Shown here piece after piece: positions 9,496-16,283 of a stretch of 22,168 bases of DNA (position 1 is its first letter; each line of letters opens with the position of its first letter). Below the pieces are notes generated by a model. That model did no database searches. It saw only the letters and a list, made by a program, of their open reading frames with translations, and was not told the DNA's origin. The stretch comes from Thalassiosira profunda (lineage: Eukaryota; Bacillariophyta; Thalassiosirophyceae; Thalassiosirales; Thalassiosiraceae). Where the stretch lies: contig JALLAP010000064.1 of NCBI GenBank assembly GCA_036939355.1, forward strand, positions 1 to 22,168. Direction: 5' to 3'. Both the position numbers and the translations under genes were made by a program.

Positions 9496-9843
9496 GATGC
9501 CCAATACCGAAAGGTGTGGGCAGAGGGCGGAGGGCGGAGGGCTGGAGGGCGTGTGGTGGTGGTGCAGATTTCCACTGCCGGTGAGATAAAATTGCAGACC
9601 GCCTCCTATGCGGTCTGAAAATATTGCGGGAAGACGCCGCCGCCGTATCTATGGCCGGTGTTGCCGTGGCCTCCGTGAGGGAGCGTGCGCCGCCGCGGAT
9701 AGGGAGCTGCGGCCGCCGCGGAGATGTCAGCCGAGCCAGGCTTTTATCTAGCTGGTACTTACTGGTACTTTCGTATCTACCTCGGGAAAAGCCGACTGGA
9801 AACTAGCCTCGCCGTGCGCGAGCCAGCACAAAGCACCCTCGTC
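9496..9843. promoter_or_regulatory. Divergent promoter region between coiled-coil and Spo11-like genes
   Basis: About 350 bp separates the two divergent starts. It contains short purine repeats (GGGCGGA-type units, about 9520-9550), an AT-rich patch (gataaaattg, about 9584-9593), a perfect 8-bp inverted repeat at 9595-9617, and an imperfect tandem CTGGTACTTA/CTGGTACTTT near 9750-9770. If translation instead starts at the upstream ATG (9724), part of this region is coding for 40 extra residues. Confidence 0.45.
9595..9617. repeat. Perfect inverted repeat (8-bp arms, 7-nt loop)
   Basis: CAGACCGC at 9595-9602 is mirrored by GCGGTCTG at 9610-9617 around a 7-nt spacer. It lies between two divergent genes, next to an AT-rich patch. 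It could be a protein-binding palindrome; it lacks the T-tract of a bacterial terminator. Confidence 0.6.
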
Positions 9844-10995
9844 ATGGCGGCCCAACTCGTCAACATCTCCCCCTACCGGCCGCCCGCCCTCGACTATCGC
9901 CCCGACGTCGCCATCGCGCGGATCGAGGCGACGCTCGCGTCCGCCTACGACAGCTTCCGCAATCGCGGCGTCCGTCATTTTCAATATCATGGGACGACCG
10001 AGGTCTACCGCGCGACGCCGAGGGGATTCAAGAAGCTGTTCTTCATCATGAACACCGCGCACAAACTCCTGATCGCGAACACTACAATGCTGAGCGGGGA
10101 CGAGGACGAGGACGAGGCGACGACGATCAAGCAGAACTCGGCCAAGTATCTGTTTGATAATTTATTCCATCGCGGCGACAAAAAGAACAGCTCGTTCCAT
10201 GAATACTTTCGCACGGCGGCTGATCTCTGCGACCTTCCGAGGCGGGCCTTTGCATTCACGACGAAAGCTACGGCCCTTGCGACGGGCGAATTCACTATCA
10301 AGTGGATTCGCCGCGACGGAGACCCGGACTTCATGGAGGACGGTGAGGTGGTGGACACGGAGAAAATGCCGAACAGCCACCGCCAGTTCCACATCGAGGA
10401 CGAGTGGCTGTGCCGGCTGCTGAACATTTGCGATTACAACACGGATATTGAGTTTATTTCTGATGCCACGTCGATGTTGCTCGTCGAGAAGGAGGGCGTG
10501 TACAATTGGTTGGTCCAGTACGGTTTCTACCGGAAGCACAACTGCATCCTCGTTTGCCTGCACGGCTTTGCTGACTTGAACACGATCGGATTCGTTCAAT
10601 ACGTCCAGAACAAGCTGAAGATCCCCGCGTTTGGCCTCTCGGACCTGAACCCGAGTGGAATGCAGCTTTTGCACTCGTGCTATTTCGCAGAATGCAGGAG
10701 CCGACCGGAGCGGCACCTCCGGGTGCCCGTCATCAATCTTGGGATGCGCCCGTCTTCACCGCCACCGGGCACGGTCCCACGAAGTGATCTGAACGAAAAA
10801 GACAAGGCAACGATTCGATTCCTTCTGAGCGACCGGAGCAAGTTCCTTGAGTACGGCGACCCGAGCCTGAGACACGGCGAGCTGTTATTCTGGGGGCACA
10901 TCAATGCGAAAGTCGACCTGGAGCTCTGGGGATACCACCGTCTCATGAGTCACGTCGATGTGCTGTACGCAGACCGCCAGAATAAGGGCATCTAG
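9844..10995 (+). CDS. Spo11 / topoisomerase VI subunit A-like protein
   Basis: 383 aa from the ATG at 9844 (an in-frame ATG at 9724 would add 40 residues unlike the family). Spo11/TopoVIA enzymes cut duplex DNA through a tyrosine in a winged-helix domain plus a metal-binding Toprim domain, and Spo11 starts meiotic recombination. Here KYLFDNLFHRGDKK (101-114) aligns with the Spo11 active-site helix, placing Tyr102 at the catalytic tyrosine with the same spacing to the following Phe. FTTKATALATGEF (138-150) matches the L-x-x-x-x-S-x-K-G-L-x-x-G strand. The Toprim part has MLLVEKEGVYNWLV (211-224; Glu215), GFADLNTIGF (241-250) and GLSDLNPSGMQLL (264-276). The second acidic residue of the usual DxDPxG is Asn269, so metal binding may be altered. 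It is intronless, unlike its two neighbours, and sits at the right edge of the block interrupting the lipase. Family is well supported; a meiotic role is not implied. Confidence 0.82.
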   Translation: MAAQLVNISPYRPPALDYRPDVAIARIEATLASAYDSFRNRGVRHFQYHGTTEVYRATPRGFKKLFFIMNTAHKLLIANTTMLSGDEDEDEATTIKQNSAKYLFDNLFHRGDKKNSSFHEYFRTAADLCDLPRRAFAFTTKATALATGEFTIKWIRRDGDPDFMEDGEVVDTEKMPNSHRQFHIEDEWLCRLLNICDYNTDIEFISDATSMLLVEKEGVYNWLVQYGFYRKHNCILVCLHGFADLNTIGFVQYVQNKLKIPAFGLSDLNPSGMQLLHSCYFAECRSRPERHLRVPVINLGMRPSSPPPGTVPRSDLNEKDKATIRFLLSDRSKFLEYGDPSLRHGELLFWGHINAKVDLELWGYHRLMSHVDVLYADRQNKGI

Positions 10996-11013
10996 GAAAG
11001 TTGCGCTGCCTAG

Positions 11014-11805
11014 GGCGGAGAGGTGGGGGACAGCGATGACGAGGACAGCGACGACGACGACACCTTTCCTTGCAGCTCCGATTGCAAAACGACGACCAAA
11101 ATCCAAAGCATCCTCCAGAATGTTGCAAAAGTCCTCGACGAACGGCCGGGATACTCCCTCTACACAACGGGCTACAGCCTCGGCGCCGCCCTCGCTACCA
11201 TCTTCGCCTTCTACGCCGCCGCGTCGGACGATCCGCGCCTCCCCAAACCCGTCACGTGCATCACCATCGGATCGCCAAAGTGTGGAACACTCTCCTTTAG
11301 AAAGGCCGTTGCTGCATTGGAATTGGCGGGGCGCCTGCGCTGCCTCCGACTGGTCAACGAGTATGATCCCATCAAAGAGGCGCCGCTCAAGAGCCTCGAT
11401 TCGCGGATGGCCCTCGTGACCGGGTCGGACTACCGCCACGTCGGGATGGCGCTGCACCTCGGCCGAGACGAGACGTACGGCTTTTCCTATCCCAAAGTAT
11501 CGCCGAGCTACCGCAGGCTCGTGCAGGACGATTGGCTCCGGCAGCGCGTCCTGTGCCGGGACGGGTGCCTCGTCTGCTGGGACCACCTGCGGTGCCGGGC
11601 GGCGCCCTCGGAAATCGGGGATCATCACGGCTACGCGGAGTACCTGCATCGATTGGAAGCCAATCGGGAGGAACTGCAAAAGCGTGACCTCGACGAGCTG
11701 TACCGCGAGGCGCGGGAAGGATCGGTGCCCTGGCCGTGCGCGTTCCCGTGGTGCTGTCCGCCGTCCGAGCCTGTCGGGGGAGAGTTGCGGCTGCACTACT
11801 ACTAA
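11014..11805 (+). CDS. Class 3 lipase, C-terminal part with catalytic triad
   Basis: An open frame runs from 11014 to the TAA at 11803-11805; a TAG lies just upstream at 11011. It starts with an acidic loop (GDSDDEDSDDDD), then KIQSILQNVAKVL, the nucleophile elbow YTTGYSLGAALATIF (GxSxG), IGSPKCGTLSF, RLVNEYDPIKEAP (likely acid Asp) and YRHVGMALHLG (likely catalytic His). These are the standard class 3 lipase blocks downstream of the H-x-G-F segment found at 4015-4050, in the right order and strand. A CAG acceptor preceded by ctttcctt ends at 11075, in phase with a donor at 4126. The tail is basic and Cys/Trp-rich (FPWCCPP). No ATG precedes the conserved region, so alone it would probably not be expressed correctly. 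Two further partial copies of its 3' end occur at 16009 and 20582. Confidence 0.8.
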   Translation, partial: GGEVGDSDDEDSDDDDTFPCSSDCKTTTKIQSILQNVAKVLDERPGYSLYTTGYSLGAALATIFAFYAAASDDPRLPKPVTCITIGSPKCGTLSFRKAVAALELAGRLRCLRLVNEYDPIKEAPLKSLDSRMALVTGSDYRHVGMALHLGRDETYGFSYPKVSPSYRRLVQDDWLRQRVLCRDGCLVCWDHLRCRAAPSEIGDHHGYAEYLHRLEANREELQKRDLDELYREAREGSVPWPCAFPWCCPPSEPVGGELRLHYY

Positions 11806-11860
11806 AAGTCTCTCTATTTTCACATTATAGTTTCCCTAATCTTTCACAATCGCTCAGCGC

Positions 11861-13630
11861 CTAAACACTGCACATCATCATGCCACGCAGCACATTGGTC
11901 GCCGTGGCCGAAACGAGGGATCCATAGCTGATATCCTCTCCGTCAAATCCTCCACCGTTCGCACAAACCTGAGCATCCACATCATCGTAAGCGTAAATCT
12001 TCCTCCAACTCTCGGCCAGGCTGCCATCCACAGATCCGAAGCGACGCCGGAACGCGCCTTCCAGCTGGGCCTCGCTCAGGACGTTCCGCTTCACGGCATC
12101 GCACGCATCCGCGTCCACGCTGCACACCCAACGGAAGGTGCGCCAGGCCAACGCGGCATGACCGCCCTCTTCCATCGCAATCGTGTGCAGCTCCGTCCGA
12201 ATCCACTCGAGGGTTTCTCCGTCGACGCCGTAGTATTTGTTTCCCTCTTTGGCACCGTTCGCCAGCACGGCATCGAGGACATCGACCTCCGCGGCGGCCT
12301 CCAACGCCGAGAGCGTCTCGTCGACGCATCCCTCCCGCGCCACCGCTATGGCCAGTGCCATCAAGTCGCTACCAAACTCATGCGTGGAGGCAGGCAACGG
12401 GCCCGGCCCGACCGTCCTCCCCAGCAATTGGGAGGCAATGGCAAACGACGTCGCGGCGTGACGGACCTCGTCCAATGCCGCCTCAAGAGCATCCTGCACC
12501 AAGTCGACGGGGGCGCCGTTGGTCATGAGCGCAATGGCAAAGGCCGCGAAGGAGGCCACCGAGGCGTGCTCTCCCAGGGCGCTCGTCGTCCACGCCTCCC
12601 CGAGGGCGATCTGGTTGGGGTGGACGGTGCGGTTGCCCTCGGACACCGGGCGAGATTCTTCCAACTCTAGTCCATCGGCTCCGAACCCCGCGTCGATATC
12701 TCCCGCACGAAGGGGCACCACGACCGGAGACGCCCGGAGCGTCCGGCCGGTGGCGTCGACGAACGGCCGTCCCTCGATGGCCCGGGAGCACACCCAGGAA
12801 TCCTCGTCGGCGTCCAGGCGCGGGACCTCCATCGCTCCGGCGTCCACCGCCGTCGGGGGTCCGATGAAGACGATCTCAGCGGCGTAGTCGGTGGCGCAGT
12901 CGTTGGTGGCGCTGGGGCCGGAGCGGACGTTGATGGGCTCGCCGTCGAACGATCGCACTTTTGGGGCGGTGACGTTGGCGCCGTGCTCGCATCCGTTGAG
13001 CATGACCTCGACGTTGACCGTGCAAACGTTTTGGTTCGAGGATCGGACGGTCGTTGCTTCCTCGTCGTCGCGCTCGGGCTGCTCCGGCGTCCTCCCGAGC
13101 GCCCTCCACAGCGCGGACTTCAACGAGAAGACGCCGTCCTCGAGGCGCGCGGCATCCTCGTCTTCTTCTGGGACGGGCGAGGGAGGGTACGTCCGGTCCT
13201 TCATGGCCTCGCACCAGTAGCTGGTGTAGGACCACGACGCGTTGTACGAGCTGGGCGGCAGGAAAGTCATGAAATTGGGATCGAGCACGCCCTCGACGGA
13301 GACGTCGAGAGAATCTTCGCCCCAGGCGACCCGGGGCACGAAGGTGGTGGCGTCGCAATCACTGATAATGGCGAGGTATGCCTCGTTCCCGGGCACGGGC
13401 TGCTCGCCGTACATGAACTGATCGTCGTTGTACATGAGCATCGTGACGGGCACGTTGCTGGTGATGGCGAGGCCTTGACGATGGTAGGAGCCGATGGCGG
13501 AGGAGGAATCTTCGTGGAGGATGTAAGTGCCGGGGGCGGCGACGGCCTCGATGTCTCGGGCATGGACGGCCCGCGGCCCGCTGCCAGCGACTAGCACGGC
13601 GATGGCGACGGCTGCGTTGTAAAGTTGCAT
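11861..13630 (-). CDS. Secreted ferritin-like di-iron domain protein, copy A
   Basis: 589 aa. The ATG at 13630 is chosen because the paralogue starts at the same place (its frame cannot extend in the same way) and because MQLYNAAVAIAVLVAGSG forms a signal peptide cleaved near AVHA. The N-terminal ~300 residues form an unrecognised Cys-containing region (GTYILHEDSSSAIGS, NDDQFMYGEQP, FLPPSSYNASW). Then comes GRPFVDATGRTLRA (287-300), a feature I recall preceding similar domains in myxobacterial proteins. Residues ~345-510 form a four-helix ferritin-like domain with ligands E354 (LGEHASVASF), E388-x-x-H391 (LDEVRHAATSF), E433 (REGCVDET) and E488-x-x-H491 (EEGGHAALAW), that is E, ExxH, E, ExxH. 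This predicts a di-iron or other two-metal site outside the cytosol; the reaction is unknown. It ends 55 bp from the convergent lipase stop. Confidence 0.78.
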   Translation of the reverse strand: MQLYNAAVAIAVLVAGSGPRAVHARDIEAVAAPGTYILHEDSSSAIGSYHRQGLAITSNVPVTMLMYNDDQFMYGEQPVPGNEAYLAIISDCDATTFVPRVAWGEDSLDVSVEGVLDPNFMTFLPPSSYNASWSYTSYWCEAMKDRTYPPSPVPEEDEDAARLEDGVFSLKSALWRALGRTPEQPERDDEEATTVRSSNQNVCTVNVEVMLNGCEHGANVTAPKVRSFDGEPINVRSGPSATNDCATDYAAEIVFIGPPTAVDAGAMEVPRLDADEDSWVCSRAIEGRPFVDATGRTLRASPVVVPLRAGDIDAGFGADGLELEESRPVSEGNRTVHPNQIALGEAWTTSALGEHASVASFAAFAIALMTNGAPVDLVQDALEAALDEVRHAATSFAIASQLLGRTVGPGPLPASTHEFGSDLMALAIAVAREGCVDETLSALEAAAEVDVLDAVLANGAKEGNKYYGVDGETLEWIRTELHTIAMEEGGHAALAWRTFRWVCSVDADACDAVKRNVLSEAQLEGAFRRRFGSVDGSLAESWRKIYAYDDVDAQVCANGGGFDGEDISYGSLVSATATNVLRGMMMCSV

Positions 13631-14127
13631 CGTCGCAAGTAGCTGAATGAGAGTTGCTGGCGGTTTGCAGAGCGCTGGGGTGTTGCCGAAATGAGAGGGC
13701 TGCAGATCAGAGGCGCTGAGAGGCGTGGCAGAGGCGTTAGGAAGGTACGCGAGGTGCAGCAGTGTTGTGTTGTCGAACAATGAGCGCATCGACTGGCTTG
13801 TTCGCTGGGTGCTCTTGGTCGGTGCTCTTCGACACGCGTCCGTCCTCAAGATCTCTTTGTGTCAATGAAATTGTACTTAGGAATAGTAGGACTCAAAAGA
13901 TACCTTTTCAAGTCTCCTAGCATCTTCCTGCATGCTCCGGCTCCGGCTGCTCTCTCCTCCCTCGGCTCCCACGCTCGCTCAGTCTAGTACATAACTTCTT
14001 GCCGATCCTGCATGCCTTCTTGGGCGACGACGACGCGATCGTGCTTCTTCCTGCCCGTTTCATATCTTCGGGTTGATGCTCTTCTATTGGCCTCCGTCGT
14101 TGATGCTCACATAATCCAAACGAAGCC
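13631..14127. promoter_or_regulatory. Bidirectional promoter, ferritin-like / Plg-R(KT)-like pair A
   Basis: About 500 bp separates the two divergent ATGs. The same region in copy B (18036-18535) keeps long conserved blocks, for example around 13688-13790 and 14010-14070, with indels between them. The two-part motif TTTGTGTCAATGAAATT ... AAAAGATACCTTT lies at 13856-13907. Confidence 0.6.
13856..13907 (+). promoter_or_regulatory. Two-part promoter motif, copy 2
   Basis: TTTGTGTCAATGAAATT (13856-13872) and AAAAGATACCTTT (13895-13907) have the same 39-nt offset as the copy at 278-329 upstream of the carboxylesterase-like gene. Here it lies 226 nt upstream of the leftward ferritin-like ATG. Confidence 0.45.
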
Positions 14128-14640
14128 ATGGGATCTGCAACCTCCAAGCCATCCAAACCCCCGCCGTCGAATCCGCTGCAAACCGTCCGGGACCGCGTCG
14201 ACGAGGAGATCGCCCGACGGATGATGATCCAGCGCGAGGTGCAACTGGCCGTCAACCTCGCGAAAGCGCGGGATACGATCCAGATCTTCGGATCCGCCTG
14301 GGCCGCCTTCGTCGGCACCGTGGGCGCGGCGGCGCTTTCGGGGAAGAAGGTCCCTCCAACGGCCGGGGTGCCCGTCGTCGTGGGCGGACTGGTGCTGGGG
14401 AACATGGCCGACCTGGCGTACGGCAACAAATTGGTGAGAGTGGCAAAGGAGGCGGAGCACATCCTCGAGAATGAAAGGGCGCGGCTGGTGCCGATGAAGC
14501 AGGCGCCGGTGCGGCGGTTTTATTCGGAGGAGGAAACGGCGGCGATGTTCGATCGGGCCACGGCCGCCGGACTGTTGTGGCCGAGCAGCGCGTTCAGTCG
14601 GTCTGCGGTTCCAAGCAAAGCGAAGGGCAGTGCGGAATGA
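14128..14640 (+). CDS. Plg-R(KT)-like small membrane protein, copy A
   Basis: 170 aa, intronless. It resembles the plasminogen-receptor Plg-R(KT) family (human C9orf46), small two-helix membrane proteins conserved across eukaryotes. Matching blocks are the charged helix REVQLAVNLAKARDTIQIFG (the family has MAMQIAWSREFLKYFG), the glycine-rich first membrane segment ending AALSGKKVPP, a second segment VPVVVGGLVLGNMADLAYGN (family: D-L-x-Y-G), and VAKEAEHILENERARL (family: GEAEDILETEKSKL). The human protein's C-terminal Lys is absent and the tail here is longer, so plasminogen binding is not implied; the original cellular role of the family is unclear. MGSATSK fits an N-myristoylation signal. 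It is divergently paired with the ferritin-like gene, so co-regulation is plausible. Confidence 0.75.
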   Translation: MGSATSKPSKPPPSNPLQTVRDRVDEEIARRMMIQREVQLAVNLAKARDTIQIFGSAWAAFVGTVGAAALSGKKVPPTAGVPVVVGGLVLGNMADLAYGNKLVRVAKEAEHILENERARLVPMKQAPVRRFYSEEETAAMFDRATAAGLLWPSSAFSRSAVPSKAKGSAE

Positions 14641-15068
14641 ATAAATGGCAGAAGGATGCTGGAAGATAGTGTTGATGTTTGTGAATTGCACTGAAAAGAC
14701 TCGCAAAGCTCGAAAGGCATTGCAAAACATGGCGCCATCTCCCCTGTCATCAGGCACGCACCTTGATGCAGCGACAATTGCAACGCCTCATGCATTTTGT
14801 GCTGTGGTCCTGATAGAGACTCCGCTGGCTGCGCATTCTTTCCCACAGTAGCACCTACGATATCGTTTGACAACTCGTATGTGTGCAGCGCCTGCCGGCG
14901 CCCGGAGTTTGGCTAGGTACAGACTCTACCTCTGATACATAGCCGTATTATTTGATTACTTCTATTCTGATTCCAAACGAGGCCCAACTATTCTTCACAT
15001 TCACCTTCGACTCTTGATCTTCTCAGACCCACACAAAGTTATTATTTTTTGAGAGCAGGAGTTTCTCC
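14641..15068. other. Convergent 3' intergenic region
   Basis: This is the 3' flank of the Plg-R(KT)-like gene; homology with copy B continues to 14855. From there to the secreted gene's stop at 15069 the DNA is AT-richer. I see no gene in it. Confidence 0.5.
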
Positions 15069-16007
15069 TCACGAGATGAGACTGGAGGTTGAGATGCTTG
15101 CGGCCAGATCGGCCACCCCCTCCTCTTCCACCGGTGCAATTGGCGCCGAACAGCTATCGCCAAGACAGAGGGAGACCGTGTACTCGTTGGACGCGCTGCC
15201 ACAGCGAAGATCATCGGCAGAGAAAGCATTGATGGAAACGAACACAACGTATTCACCGGCAGGGCGGAAGGTTGTAGCCGTGACCGTGGTCGTGGTAGGA
15301 GGATTGGTAGATTCCGCATCGAACAAAATCCTGCTACTGTCAGAGCACTCTGGTACTCCTTCGATGAACCCCACTATCACAGAAAGAGGGGCAAGAGAAG
15401 TAATCGTCGCGGTGACAGGACCGCCGAGGTGCTCGAACAAGTACCAGTCGGTGTCGCGCCGCCCACTGCCGTCAGGGGCGGTGTAGGTAGAGGTGACGCC
15501 ACAGATCGTTTCTCCGTTTTCAATCCTGCCAAAGGCGGGCGGAGACACGTTGCAGCCTCCGTTTATATCGACCGCCGGATCGAAGGGGTCGTCGCCGTCC
15601 TTGAGGCAACATTCCCCCTCAGACGTACCAACCGCACACTCGGGAATATCACAAGTGGTCGTCTGGAGTGGAGAGTCAGAGATTGAGCGATAAACGGCCT
15701 ATTGCATCTTCCGCATGGAACGAGATTGCACTCACCTTCTCCGTGGGGCTCGTCGTCGGCGAGTCGGTCGGGGCGTCGGTGACGCAGGGGATGATGGATT
15801 TGGACCTAGTCGTAGAAACAGATGGTTAGCGGCATGCGACGAAGGTTGTGAGCTGTGCACAGACGTTCAAAGACTAAACAAAATGGCGACCTTGCACTCA
15901 CGCCTTCGTGCCCGCGCCCTTCGCGCTCTTGGCCGCCTCGCCCGACTTGCTCTTGCCCGACTTGGACGGCAGGCTCATGCTGAAGCTCAGGCCGTCGGCC
16001 TTCCCGC
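15069..16007 (-). CDS. Secreted PT-linker protein with PPC-like domain, 5' truncated
   Basis: Exons 16007-15902 (5' end missing), 15805-15736 and 15662-15069, with GTGAGT donors, AG acceptors and consistent phase. Exon 1 encodes a Lys/Ser/Gly-rich stretch (SLPSKSGKSKSGEAAKSAK), common near the N-terminus of diatom secreted proteins. Exon 2 encodes SKSIIPCVTD and a PT linker (APTDSPTTSPTEK). Exon 3 has Cys-rich CDIPECAV..CC, then a β-rich domain with TDWYLFEHLGGPVTATITS and FRPAGEYVVFVS, resembling bacterial pre-peptidase C-terminal (PPC) domains, whose hallmark is DTDWY. The start codon and any signal peptide are missing because exon 1 runs into the N at 16008, where lipase-tail DNA begins. 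It was probably exported to the surface or cell wall. Domain call by eye, moderate. It shares its first exons with the gene at 21086-22168. Confidence 0.65.
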
Positions 16008-16008
16008 N
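16008..16008. other. Undetermined base (N) at a duplication junction
   Basis: A single N separates coding sequence of the secreted gene (to 16007) from the start of lipase-tail homology (16009, matching 11594). Its position exactly at the breakpoint makes a scaffolding join or misassembly a serious possibility. Confidence 0.95.
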
Positions 16009-16220
16009 GCCGGGCGGCGCCCTCGGAAATCGGGGATCATCACGGCTACGCGGAGTACCTGCACCGATTGGAAGCGAATCGGGAGGGATTGCAAAATTGC
16101 AACCTCGATGACCTGTACTGCGAGGCAAGGGAGGGAACAGTGCCCCGGCCGTGCGCGTTCCCGTGGTGCTGCCCGCCGTCCGAGCCTGTCGGGGGAGAGT
16201 TGCGGCTTCACTACTACTGA
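16009..16220 (+). pseudogene. Lipase 3' end remnant, copy B
   Basis: Homologous to 11594-11805 without indels (constant offset of 4415). In the lipase frame it encodes the last ~70 residues (SEIGDHHGYAEYLHRLEANR ... FPWCCPPSEPVG) with several substitutions and no early stop, ending in TGA instead of TAA. The catalytic triad and start are absent, so it is a truncated duplicate, or the rest was lost at the N junction. Confidence 0.8.
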
Positions 16221-16283
16221 AAGTCTCTCTATTTTCACATTGTATCTTTCCCTAATCTTTCACAATCGCTTAATGGTCAACGC

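Larger units (their letters stand above)
4130..11013. other. ~7 kb gene-bearing block interrupting the class 3 lipase
   Basis: The lipase reading frame is left near 4050-4129 and resumes by 11014. In between are three genes unrelated to lipase: GNAT-HA-Myb (-), coiled-coil (-) and Spo11-like (+). The Spo11-like stop codon is only about 18 nt from the resumption of open lipase frame. The left margin (4126-4215) is AT-rich with short inverted repeats. I found no convincing target-site duplication or terminal inverted repeat. Insertion of a mobile segment, genes nested in a large intron, or chromosomal rearrangement would all fit. Confidence 0.4.
11594..14855. repeat. Segmental duplication unit, copy A
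   Basis: This ~3.26 kb unit holds the last ~210 nt of the lipase, the ferritin-like gene, its divergent promoter, the Plg-R(KT)-like gene and its 3' flank. The same order and orientation recur at 16009-19268. Start and end of homology were judged by eye. The two copies differ by many substitutions and small indels, so they are real paralogues rather than one locus assembled twice. Confidence 0.85.

Noticed and set aside
4064..11018. Possible terminal inverted repeat: CCGCCTCAGGCT at 4064-4075 versus CCGCCCTAGGCA read leftward from 11018
   Set aside because: Only 9 of 12 positions match, no flanking direct repeat is present, and such GC-rich words are frequent here.
13631..13849. N-terminal extension of ferritin-like copy A to an upstream frame start at 13849
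   Set aside because: It is not conserved in frame in copy B, and it would bury the signal peptide that both copies share at the ATG used.
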